64,000 nucleotides of DNA from Candidatus Mycoplasma liparidae (GTDB taxonomy: Bacteria > Bacillota_I > Bacilli_A > Mycoplasmatales > Mycoplasmoidaceae), in the NCBI GenBank assembly GCA_009884515.1, contig RHHX01000001.1:124001-188000 (forward strand), read 5' to 3'. The position numbers were made by a program, and so were the translations under genes. Positions 33,207 to 43,559 of the stretch are shown one piece after another (positions within the stretch are counted from its first letter, which is position 1; every line of letters starts with the position of its first letter). The notes beneath the pieces were generated by a model, which saw only the letters and a list, made by a program, of their open reading frames with translations, was not told the DNA's origin and made no database searches.

Positions 33207-34457
33207 TTAAAAAGGGAATCTTCTTCGAGGAGGCTGCATACTAGGATCAGTTAAGTCAATTTTTCCAGATTTAATATCATTTACATAACCTTGTCTAATA
33301 GTACTTAATTTTTCATAATCTTCTTTTGGTTTGTAATTACTCGAAACAACAATTAATAAAAAAATTAATCCACATACTACATAACCTATTATTGTAAAAA
33401 CAAAAATTATTAAAAGTCTGTCAAAAGAAGTTTCATTTATTGAGGTATATGTTCAGTTGTTTATAATTGCTGATTCTGTTGATAAAGCACCATTATTAAT
33501 AATCTTACTTCAATTTAGAACAACATTCCCACTAAGTGAAAAGAATGTAAATACAACAAAAACTATCATAGGCAATACATATGTTAATATTCTCATTGAA
33601 TATTTCACATTATCATTTGTTTTTACATTTTTTGAAAAACTAAATACACTAAAAGCAATCGAAAATACACCAAAAAATGGAAGTATGCTATTGAACCAAT
33701 TACCGCTATTTAATAGAAGGTAGTTTCGATTATTTAAATTAAACTCTCCATAAGCAAAAACTTGAATCACATTCCCAGTTGGAGAAGAAAATGTCAAAGC
33801 AACAATGTTTGTAACTAATAAAATTATTGCAAGTAATGCTACCAATACTAATAATACATTTTTTACTATTGGAATACTTTTTGGTTTTGAAGTGTATCGA
33901 TATAATTTACCATTCCTTATATCCATAAATACTAATGCTTGAGCTTGTTGTTCAATCATGGTATTTGCTATTTGATGAATAGAAGTTGCATTTCTTTGTT
34001 CAAAGGAAGCTGAATTTTCATTATTGGTCGGGATTTTGTTATTACTTTTTATTTGATGGTTTTCTTTTTTTAAATTGTCAGATTCGATAGCTTCTTTTTT
34101 TTCAAGATCTTCTATTAATTCTTTTTTTAAAATTAAAGATATTTCTTCTATATCTTTTTTTATTAGTTTTTTAACAATATTTTTTATATTGTCTAATTCA
34201 TTAGTTGCAAGAACTAAATCAACATTAAAAAAATCTTCTATAACAAATTTCTTTTCAGTAATAGATTCCATTAATAAAATATAATCTTTTGTTTGTTTTG
34301 CTTCTAATTTCTCACTGATTTCTATGTTATTAGAAATATTAATTAATCTGCTTACAGAATCATAAAAATTTTGATCTATTCGCAATAAAATAGTTGTTTC
34401 ATTATAAAATAAAATAACATTTAAATTTTTTATAATTTTATCATAAATATCAATCAT
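33207..34457 (-). CDS. Membrane protein of unknown function, four TM segments
   Basis: 416 residues. The first 180 residues are soluble, with a Lys/Glu-rich coiled-coil stretch and the segment IANTMIEQQAQALVFMDIRNG. Hydrophobic segments lie at about 200-222, 258-280, 292-312 and 355-378. The tail ends in PSMQPPRRRFPF, a basic-aromatic motif. It starts 13 bp after holA. Function not recognised; the layout (cytoplasmic sensor-like N-part plus TM bundle) resembles many uncharacterised mycoplasma proteins. Confidence 0.6.
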
Positions 34458-34470
34458 ATAATTAGTGACC

Positions 34471-35385
34471 TTATAAGTATTTTAGTAGAAAAAAACTGAA
34501 ACTATTTTTTTTATTTTCTAAAGAACTTTTTATTCCTTTATCTAATAAATATAGTTCATTAATTATTATTGTCAAATGTTTTGCATTGACAGAACTATAT
34601 ACATTTATATAACTTTTTAAAACAAATTCATTCATTTGTAAAATATTAGATATTTCTCTAATGTTTTTATTTGTTTCATAAATCTTTTTAAAAAATAAGA
34701 GATTTATCAATTGATTAGAAATAATTGCAATAAGTTGTATTTCATCAATTTTTTGTTCTACTAGTTTTTTGTATAATTTAAATAATTCATTACTCTTTTT
34801 TAATAAGAAGTTTTTTGTAAATTCAAATAAATTAGCTTCTTCATAGATTGAAAGAATATCTAATTTATTTTTTTCATTTGAAGAAATTAAAAGTGTTGAT
34901 AGTTTATTAAGTTCTTGATCTATTATCATCGAATCTATTGGTAAATTATTGATAATATAATCAATTTCTTGTTCTGTAAAATCATTATCTTTAAAAATTC
35001 TATTTTTAAGAATATACTTAGCTTTAGTTTTATTAGTTAAATTAGTAATATTTATTTCAGTTGTATTAGAAAGAAATTCTGTTATTTCCTTACTATTTCT
35101 GATTATTTTTTTATTATTTAATAAAAAAATAATATCATTACTAGATAAAATAATGTTTATTAATTCAATTACTTTTTTAAAAATTTTAATATTAGTTAAA
35201 AAAGTAGGATTATGAATAATAAAAACTCTTTGTTCTGTTTCAAATAAATTAATTTGTTTGAAAGAATTTATGATGTTTTTAAAATCGTTTTCTTGAAAAT
35301 AAATATTATTAGGTATTAAACTTGTAATTTTTTCTATTCTTTTTTGAAGTAAATTTTTATCACTATAGTAAATGTTGTAAATCAT
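34471..35385 (-). CDS. holA: DNA polymerase III delta subunit (probable)
   Basis: 304 residues. The layout fits a HolA/clamp-loader delta fold: an AAA+-like N-terminal region without Walker residues (IYYSDKNLLQKRIEKI, ETEQRVFIIHNPTFL), followed by helical domains (LFEFTKNFLLKKSNELFKLY, LIAIISNQLINLLFFKKI). The end (LLDKGIKSSL) is typical for delta. Delta opens the beta clamp. Sequence identity is low in all mycoplasmas, so the call rests on pattern and length. It follows ruvB by 21 bp. Confidence 0.7.
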   Translation of the reverse strand: MIYNIYYSDKNLLQKRIEKITSLIPNNIYFQENDFKNIINSFKQINLFETEQRVFIIHNPTFLTNIKIFKKVIELINIILSSNDIIFLLNNKKIIRNSKEITEFLSNTTEINITNLTNKTKAKYILKNRIFKDNDFTEQEIDYIINNLPIDSMIIDQELNKLSTLLISSNEKNKLDILSIYEEANLFEFTKNFLLKKSNELFKLYKKLVEQKIDEIQLIAIISNQLINLLFFKKIYETNKNIREISNILQMNEFVLKSYINVYSSVNAKHLTIIINELYLLDKGIKSSLENKKNSFSFFLLKYL

Positions 35386-35406
35386 ATAATGCTTTATTTT
35401 AAACTA

Positions 35407-36339
35407 TTAAATTAAATCATTAACTATTTCTATTCCTTTTGAGGTAATTTCTCTTCCTCTCATAGTTTTTCGAATTAAATTATGGTTAAGTAAAAATGGT
35501 TCTATTTTATCTTCAATTGTATATTGATCTAAGTTTAAAGTAGTTGCAATCGTTTTAAGTCCGATGGGCTCTTCATTATTAAATAATAATTTTAAATACA
35601 TAACATCAATAGTTTCAAGACCTAATTGGAAAATATTCATTTCCTTTAAAATTTCTTCTATTTTTATATTTTGAATAACTTTTAAATAATCATTAACTCT
35701 TTTAATTAGTTTATTAGCTATTCTGGGAACACCCTTGCAAAAAGTAGCTAAATAATCAATTTCATCATATGTTAGTTCACATTCAAGAATTTTAATTGTT
35801 CTTTTAATAATTAATTTTATTTCCTCTTCAGTATAAATATCCATAAAAAAGGAAATACCAAATCTTTCCTCAAGTGCATCTGGTATTTTACCAATACTTG
35901 TTGTTGCTCCAATTAAAGTGAATTTAGGTAATTGAATTCTTGTTGATTTAGCATTAAAATCTTTTCCAATCATTATATCGATAGCAAAATCTTCTAAAAT
36001 GGAATATAGTGTTTCAAAACACACTGAACTCATTGCATGAATTTCATCAATAAACAAGAAATCACCTTCAGAAATAAGAGAAATAAAATTGAAAAGATCA
36101 GGTATTTTTTGTAATTGAGTTCCTTGTATTATTCGAATTTTTTTATCAAAATGATTTGTAATAATATGTGCTAAGGTTGTCTTACCAGTTCCTGGTAATC
36201 CATATAATAAAATATGATCTAGTGGAACTTCTCTTTTTATTGCGGATTCTATATAAACCATAAGATTCCTTTTCAGAGATTCTTTCCCTTTAAATTCATC
36301 AAACGTTGATGGTCTAATTTGCAGTTGATTGATTTGCAT
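35407..36339 (-). CDS. ruvB: Holliday junction DNA helicase RuvB
   Basis: 310 residues. Walker A is GLPGTGKTTLA near residue 45 and Walker B is FLFIDEIHAM near residue 96. Sensor and arginine-finger region GATTSIGKIPDALEERFGI and the C-terminal winged helix are present. With RuvA it drives branch migration of Holliday junctions. ATG 36339 begins MQINQLQIRPSTFDEF; it lies inside ruvA (26 bp overlap). Confidence 0.94.
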   Translation of the reverse strand: MQINQLQIRPSTFDEFKGKESLKRNLMVYIESAIKREVPLDHILLYGLPGTGKTTLAHIITNHFDKKIRIIQGTQLQKIPDLFNFISLISEGDFLFIDEIHAMSSVCFETLYSILEDFAIDIMIGKDFNAKSTRIQLPKFTLIGATTSIGKIPDALEERFGISFFMDIYTEEEIKLIIKRTIKILECELTYDEIDYLATFCKGVPRIANKLIKRVNDYLKVIQNIKIEEILKEMNIFQLGLETIDVMYLKLLFNNEEPIGLKTIATTLNLDQYTIEDKIEPFLLNHNLIRKTMRGREITSKGIEIVNDLI

Positions 36340-36901
36340 TTGCAATAACTCTTATAGCTTCTGAAAGTAATGTATCAAGGTCTTTATTGGTAAAATCAAT
36401 ATTTCCTAAAGCATAAGCAATATTTTGTTTTGAATAAGATAGACTTTCTAATCCTTGAACTAATTTATAATTAACATTAGCTTCATTTGTGATATATTTC
36501 GAATATTTCTCTGTTAAAGTAATACAAATATTAGCAGCAACTTTACTAGTAATGTTTCTAAAACTCGCTAATTCTTTAATAGCTCCCCTTCCTATTAAAT
36601 CTAATAATATTCCAATGTCATTTTCCAAAATATTCAAAGCTGTGATTGTTCCAATACCCTGAATTTTAGTTAAATCATTAAAAAGATACTTTTGTCTAAT
36701 ATTTTTAAATCCAAACATATCTTCAACTAAAGTATTTTTGAAATCTATTTTTGATGTTTTTTCAATATAAATTTTGTAATTATACTTTAATTCATATTCA
36801 TCACTTTCTAAAATATTAACTTGATAACCAATATTATTATTTTCTAAAATAATATATTTTTTTCCTTTAAAAGTCACTTTGCCAAATATGTAATTAATCA
36901 T
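36314..36901 (-). CDS. ruvA: Holliday junction DNA helicase RuvA
   Basis: 195 residues. The OB-fold domain opens with MINYIFGKVTF and ILENNNIGYQVNI; helix-hairpin-helix elements follow (LFNDLTKIQGIGTITALNIL and LASFRNITSKVAANICITL); domain III at the C-terminus contacts RuvB. It forms the tetramer that holds the four-way junction. The gene has its own promoter region of only about 40 bp behind the terminator at 36940. Confidence 0.92.
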   Translation of the reverse strand: MINYIFGKVTFKGKKYIILENNNIGYQVNILESDEYELKYNYKIYIEKTSKIDFKNTLVEDMFGFKNIRQKYLFNDLTKIQGIGTITALNILENDIGILLDLIGRGAIKELASFRNITSKVAANICITLTEKYSKYITNEANVNYKLVQGLESLSYSKQNIAYALGNIDFTNKDLDTLLSEAIRVIANANQSTAN

Positions 36902-36939
36902 TTTTCCACCTCATAATTTTATATAGGTGTGAAAATAAA

Positions 36940-36973
36940 AATAATACTAAGTTAACTATAACTTAGTATTATT
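36940..36973 (-). terminator. Terminator overlapping the stop codon of the upstream gene
   Basis: Bases 36940-36953 and 36960-36973 form a perfect 14-bp inverted repeat with a 6-base loop. On the minus strand a T-rich tail follows (36925-36939). The TAA of the 179-residue gene falls inside the stem. It ends the opp-side transcript before ruvA. Confidence 0.8.
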
Positions 36974-37491
36974 GAAATTATTGAAATTATGACAAATAAA
37001 ACAAAATGAATTGAAATATTTATCGTAAATATTTTTTTAGTAAATGGTTTTCTTCTTTTGATATAAGATTCAAATTCTGTTAATGATGATAAAGATTCTT
37101 CATCAACATAAGTTGGAATTTTAATTTTCTTTTTCAATTTATCAATCTTAACACTTCTAATAAATTTAGAAAACCCATATCTAAGACCAGGCATAAAATC
37201 TTGTCTTCCAACTCATCATAATAAATCAAAAACAAAAGCTGTTATAAAAATAGATAATAAAATATGATGTCAAACATCTGGTAATAAAAAAGCAATATGA
37301 TCATTAGAAGAAAAGATAGTAAAAATAGTGATAACTGCTATTACAATAAATAAATTACTAACAATTGTTGGAATAATACCATTAGGATAATTATGATCTA
37401 AAAGCGATTGGTCGTTATTTTTATTTGATTCGTCTAAAGTTTTTTTAAGATTATATCCACTCTTAAAAGAATTATCTAATCCTTGATTCAT
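36952..37491 (-). CDS. Membrane protein linked to the opp operon, unknown
   Basis: 179 residues. Residues about 40-60 (GIIPTIVSNLFIVIAVITIF) and 68-95 (HIAFLLPDVWHHILLSIFITAF) are hydrophobic; a charged loop and a C-terminal anchor (FVLFVIISIISIILSY) follow. It overlaps the oppF stop by 4 bp (ATGA), so it is translated with oppF. It has no similarity I can name. A helper of the peptide transporter is possible from position only. Confidence 0.6.
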
Positions 37492-40004
37492 TTCTCAATC
37501 TGTCCTTTTGTAGCTAAAACTTGATGTTCATATTCATCACTTATTGAATAGAACTTAGGTATATTTTTAGCTGTATATTCTTTTTGATAATCTAATTCAA
37601 TACTGCCTTCAGCTAAATTAACATGTATTTTAGAAAGACTTGGAGAAGCTTTTATTAAAGAAACTGTGTATGGATGAATAGGATTTCTGAAAATTTCATT
37701 TGTATTTCCTTTTTCAACTATTTTACCTTTATGCATAATAATTAAACGGTTACAAATATAATTAACAACAGATAAATCATGAGCAATAAAAATAAAAGTA
37801 ACACCTTTTTCTTTAGAAAGTTTTTTCATAATATTTAAAACTTGAGCTTGAATAGAAACATCAAGAGCCGAAATAGGTTCATCAGCAATAATAATTTTAG
37901 GATTAGTTATTAATGATCTAGCGATTACTATTCTCTGCCTTTGGCCTCCTGAAAATTCATGAGGATAACGATAAGCATGTTCTTTTTTTAATCCAACTTC
38001 ATCAAGAGCAACATAAACTTTATCTCTTGCTAATATTGTTTTCAAAAATCTTTTATTAGCATAAAGAAGGGGTTTATTAGTTGTTCTTAATGATCTATAT
38101 AATTGAACAACTTCAATAATTGTTTCAAATTCAAATTCAAAAGATTTAAGATTTTTTACTTTAGTTTTATATTCCCTTTTAATAATATTATTAACATCTT
38201 TTTTACGTCTAATTTTTTCAACAAAAGATAGTTTTGAATTTGATAATAAACAATTTTTAATATTCTTGCTCTGTTCATTAAAGGTAAATTCAAATTTATT
38301 TTGATATTTATGAAACTCTCTTTTTAATCTTGCTAAATCTTTTTTAGTAGCATTAATTTCTATTTTAGAATCATTTTTAAAAACTCTAATTCTGTCATCC
38401 ATATATTTATCATATTCATCTTTAGATTCTTGATGAATAATAATAGTATTTTCATATTTTTCTTTAAGTTCAATATATTCATCAGAATCAAGAAAACTTT
38501 TATCAAATTTATGTTGTTCAACTTTATTTTTAAGTGAATGTATCTTTTTCTTAAAAGTACTTAATTTTTCATCTATTTGTTTTTTTGTTACTTGAGAATC
38601 ATGTTTAATTTTAGTAATTTTTTTAGTAATTACAGAACTATTTAAATAAGAAATACTTTTATCTTTTTTTATTAAGTCAGCAAGTTCTAATTGAATTTTT
38701 CGGTATTGCTTTGATTTTATACTTTTATCTTCAAGATATTTTTGTTTTTTTATTTCATAATTTTCATCAGTAGGAATAAGATTATTTTCAATTGTAATAA
38801 TTTCATCAATTTCTTCACCTAGTATTTCAAGTAAAGAAATATTAGACATTATTTTTTTATATTTTTGATCAATAAAATTGATTAAAAAAACATTTAATTC
38901 ATAAATATCTGTTTGTTCAACATAAATAAATTTACTAAATAGTGAAAATAAATTTAAAATTCTCTTGTACATTTTCAATTTAATGTGAGCAATATAGTTT
39001 TCTGTAATACTTTTTGAAATTTTTATTTGTTGTTTAAAAATAGAAATTTGTTTCTTATATGAATCTGTTATTGCTGCATATAAATTAACATTTTGTTCAT
39101 AATATTTAACAGTAATATCATCTTGATACTCTTTTAATTCCTTCTTAATTATTTCACTTTTTTCATGAAGTACATAATATTGAGGAGACTGCTTTATTTG
39201 TTTTTGTAATTCTAAAAGTTCTTTCTCTAATTTAAAATAAGTAGCTTCAGTTTTATTAATATTCAAACTTTGAAATTCTTGTAATTTAGTCTTATATAAA
39301 TCTATAATTGCATCTTTATAACCGTATAGTTTGGTTGTTGATGTCTTATAATCATTTTCAAAATCTAAAACAACACCTAATAATCGATTCATTTCATCAA
39401 TTGATTTTTTATTTTTATTAGGTTTAAATTCATTTATTTTTTCAATAGCATATTTATAATTATCAATCATTTCCAAATAATACTCAGTCAAGTATTTTTT
39501 TGAAATGACATTATCATTAATTTTAAATTCATATTTAAAACATTTATTAATACTTAAATGATTCGTTAAAAGTTTATTTGCTTCTTTATCAATTGATTTA
39601 TTAATGATTAATGGTTCTGAAATAAGAGAAAGGACATTCTTTTTAGGATTTAATGATGACATTGGATCTTGGAAAATCATTTGCATATTTGTTGTTAATC
39701 AAGATTTTGTTTTTTTAGAAATGTTTTTTTGATTAATTAAATGTCCATCAAAAGAAATAGCGCCACCTGATGTGGTACATAATCTAATAATACACTTACC
39801 AGTTGTTGATTTTCCTGAACCTGATTCACCAATTATTCCAAAAAAATCACCAGGATAAACATTAAAAGAAACATCATCAAGAGCTTTGAAAAAAATACCA
39901 CCTTTATTGAAATATTTATTAATGTTTTGTACTCTTAAAATAGGTTGTGTTTCCAAAACCTCGTTTTCTATAAATAATTTCTTGGTAAGTTCTTTTTTAA
40001 CCAT
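37488..40004 (-). CDS. oppF: Oligopeptide ABC transporter ATPase OppF with large coiled-coil insertion
   Basis: 838 residues, more than twice a normal OppF. Walker A (GESGSGKSTTG) is near residue 57 and the Q-loop region MQMIFQDPMSSLNPKK near 108-122. The ABC signature HEFSGGQRQRIV follows only near residue 680, with Walker B IIIADEPISALDVS. The roughly 550 residues between are highly charged and strongly helical, with long Lys/Glu heptad-like stretches. Similar oversized OppF proteins are known in mycoplasmas. It energises peptide uptake together with OppD. It overlaps oppD by one base. Confidence 0.9.
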
Positions 40005-41221
40005 TATTCTTCCTTATTAATTTTTTTTTGAATTGATGATTTTGCCAATTTTAATTTTTCTTGAACATTTTCGGGAATTTCATATGGCAAAGCATCTGGA
40101 TGTAATAATCATGTTGCAGCTGAATGTGATTCATTTACTCTAAACATTGGAGGTTGTTTTTTAAAATCAATTTCTCTTGCATAAATATTTCTAACAGCAA
40201 AGGCATCACCTTTTGGTGGAGAAATCATATTTGGCGGGGTTCCAGGAATAAAACCTAATTCTTCATTTGAATCAGGATCTGGAATTGAAGCTATCAGTGC
40301 TCAAGTATATGGATGAACTGGATTTGTAAAGATATCTTCAACTTTACCCTTTTCAACAATCATACCAGCATACATAATGTAAATATAATCACAGAAGTTT
40401 GCAATTAGTGAAATATCATGACTAATGAAAATAACAGCAACTGAATATTTAATACTTAATTTTTTAATTAAGTCTAAAACCTTTGCTTGAATAGTAACAT
40501 CTAAAGCTGTTGTCGGTTCATCAGCAATAATAACATCTGGTTCACCAACTATTGTAATAGCAATTACTATTCTTTGTCTCATTCCACCTGAAAATTCATG
40601 TGGATAACTATTAATTGTTTTTTGATAATCATCAATACCAATAAATTTTAAAACTTCTTGCATCTTTGCAGTCATTTTCTTAGATTCGGTTTTCTGATTA
40701 TAATATTGTTTTAATAAAAGTTTTTTCTCATTTATTTCAACTATTGATAATTTGGGCTCTTGATTTTTAAGAATATAAAGATTATTTTGATATTTACGAT
40801 ATTCAGTAATTTTAATTGCTTCAATAATTTGAACAGCAATTTTTTTAGTTGGATTAAGACTCATTAAAGGGTCTTGAGGAATATAAGCTATTTTTGTTCC
40901 TCTAATATATGGTCATTGTGATTTTTTCAAAGATAAAATATCAATTCCATTTAAATTAATAGAATCAGCATCAACGATTGCATCATCATTAAAACCAATA
41001 ATAGCTTTAACAAAAACAGATTTGCCTGAACCTGATTCACCAACTAATCCAACTATTTGACCTTTTTTGATAGCAAAATAAACGCCTCTAACAGCCCTTA
41101 TTAAACCTAGTTTGTTTCTAAAAGAAACTTCTAGGTTTTTAACTTCAAGGATATTATCAACATTTAATTTGTGTTCTTTAGATGTGACATAATTATTTTT
41201 ATTTAAATTATTTTTAAACAT
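40004..41221 (-). CDS. oppD: Oligopeptide ABC transporter ATPase OppD
   Basis: 405 residues. Walker A GESGSGKSVF is near residue 57, followed by IPQDPLMSLNP. The signature HEFSGGMRQRIVIA near residue 205 is preceded by an insertion of about 60 lysine-rich residues. Walker B is VIIADEPTTALDVT. The C-terminal domain has PGTPPNMISPPKG and AFAVRN, as in OppD, but no clear Fe-S cysteines are seen. It starts 1 base after the stop of the OppBC gene and ends within the oppF ATG. Confidence 0.92.
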
Positions 41222-41222
41222 A

Positions 41223-43523
41223 TTAACCTATAATCTTCGGATCGAGTGAATCATTTAAATTATTGGCAATAATTTGAGATGAAAGTGTAATTAATAAAAT
41301 CATAATTGTTGGAAATAATAATAAATGCAAATATTGAGTATCAAATGCATTTTGAATCATAACACCAAGACTCATTTCATCAGTTCCCCTTAAACCTAAA
41401 AATACTAATGAAGCTTCAAAGAATATAACTGCTGGAATCATATTAACAAATCTAACAATTAATCTTCCTAAAATATTTGGAATTAAATGGGTAAATATTA
41501 TTCTTGATTGAGATGCACCAATCGTTTTAGCAGCTTGAATAAATTCAGAATCTTTATATTTAATAATAAATGTTCTGGCAGTTATAGCCGATGACATTCA
41601 CCCTGTTAAAATTAATGCAAAAGCAATTGTAAATAAATTTAAAGTACCATCAGAAATAACTAATGAGAAAATCATAACTCAAACAATTAGTGGAACTCCT
41701 AAAAGGATTTCAACAATTCTCATCATTATTGTATCGGTTGTTCTACCAGCAAAAGTTCCAGATATGGAACCATAAACTGTTCCAATAAGAACAGCACCTG
41801 TTGCTGCTACTAATGATAAGGTTAAAGATTGTGCTGTTGAATATCATAATAATGATCATCAATCACGACTTTGTCCATCAGTACCAGCTATTAATACTAA
41901 ATTATTTAAACTTGGAATATTATAAGGATTATAACCTGTTATATATCATGAACCATTAATAAATTCAGCACTTTCTCAAATGTTATAAGTTAAATCATAT
42001 TGTAGTAATGAAAGATATGTATCATTATCTAAAACAATATTACTAATTCCAGTTATTCCTAATCAAGGAATTCTTGGAGGAAGGTTTGAAATTAGTGAAG
42101 ATGGCAATCCACCAACACTTATATTAACTGCATTTCAATTTAATAAAGGAAAGATAATTGTCATAATAATAATCATAGATAAAAGACCAACAAAGAATGT
42201 CGCTGGTTTTGATTTGAAAAATCTTCTTCCAATATCAGCTATATATTTAGTCGGTTTACCAGTAATTTGATCAGAGTTGTCATTTTTAAAAATATCAACA
42301 TTTTTAAAATCTTTTGCTACTAAATTAGGAATTTCTAGTTCATTATTTCTTGATTCAGAATTTTCTTGATATTTAATAGAACTTAAATAGTTTTCTTTAT
42401 AATTAGACATAAAACTAATATCAACTAAATTAGTTTCTTCATCAGTATTTAATACTTCAATATTTTTATTTAGATTTAATTTGACTTTAGTAGAACTAAT
42501 CATGTTAATTGAATTTTTAACTTGTTTTCTAATTTTTAATCTTGCAAAATAAGATTTTATATAATAAGTAACTCCAATAGAATTTTTATTAGCTAAAGTA
42601 ATTCTTGGATCTATTATTGTATATAAAACATCAATAAAGATTTGCAGTGCAAAATATATCGCTGAGAAGAACACTGTAATAAATAAAACCAAATAAATTT
42701 CTTTATTTTGAATTGAACTAATTAGAATTGATGATGTTCCTGGAATACCAAAAAATCTTTCGATAATAATTGATCCGGATAAAATGACCATGAAAGATGG
42801 GAGTAATACAGAAATAATCGGAATCATTCCATTTCTTAAAGCATGCTTAAAAACAACAGCTCTAAATTTTAATCCTTTAGCTAGTGCTGTTTTAATATAT
42901 TCTTGTTGAAATACATCAACAAGTTCATTTCTTGTATAATAAATAATTATTGATATTGAAGATAAAACCATTGAAGTTATTGGTAGAACCATCGATAGCA
43001 TTGTTTCTTGAATGTTATCTCCAGTAGGAATAACAAAGGCGGGAGGTAGTCCTAAAAATGATGATATTTTTAATAAATACAAAGCAAGAATAAATGAAGG
43101 AGAAGAAATAAACAATACTGCCATAACATTGATTATTATATCGGGAGCTTTCCCTCGATAATAAGCAGATAATATTCCAAATCCTATTCCAATAAAGGCT
43201 GAAATAACAAAGGCTGGACCAGCAATCATAATAGTATATTGCATTGGTTCTAAAACAGTATCAATAACAGATTTACTGCCGGAATAGACGACTCCGAACC
43301 TACCATCAGTAAAAATTCCACTAATAAATCTACCAAATTGAACAAATGGAGAATCTAAAAGACCTGCATTTTCTAATTTTAATAAATAGTCAGCATCTGT
43401 ATCAGTATTAGATCTAATAATTGGAAAACCAGGAATAGCTTGCATTAAAAAGAAAACTAGTATTAATAATAATATTAAAGCAACAATAGCAAACGCTACT
43501 CTTTTAAAGAAGTATTTAATCAT
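41223..43523 (-). CDS. oppBC: Fused oligopeptide permease OppB-OppC
   Basis: 766 residues in one open frame. Residues 1-315 are OppB: MIKYFFKRVAFAIVALI, then the EAA loop KTALAKGLKFRAVVFKHALRNG near 215. About 110 polar residues follow. From roughly residue 430 a second permease begins (RRFFKSKPATFFVGLLS), with its own EAA loop QAAKTIGASQSRIIFTHLIPN near 670 and the closing SLDPKIIG. In other Opp systems these are two genes. No stop separates them here, and no ribosome-binding site with ATG stands out at the junction. Internal initiation at MISS/MSNY codons cannot be excluded. Confidence 0.85.
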
Positions 43524-43559
43524 TTTTTATTTCTAGCCTTTCTTTTTAATTTTTTTTGT

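Noticed and set aside
41223..42500. A separate oppC gene
   Set aside because: The frame is continuous with oppB and no convincing ribosome-binding site with ATG marks a start in the linker, so I report one fused gene.
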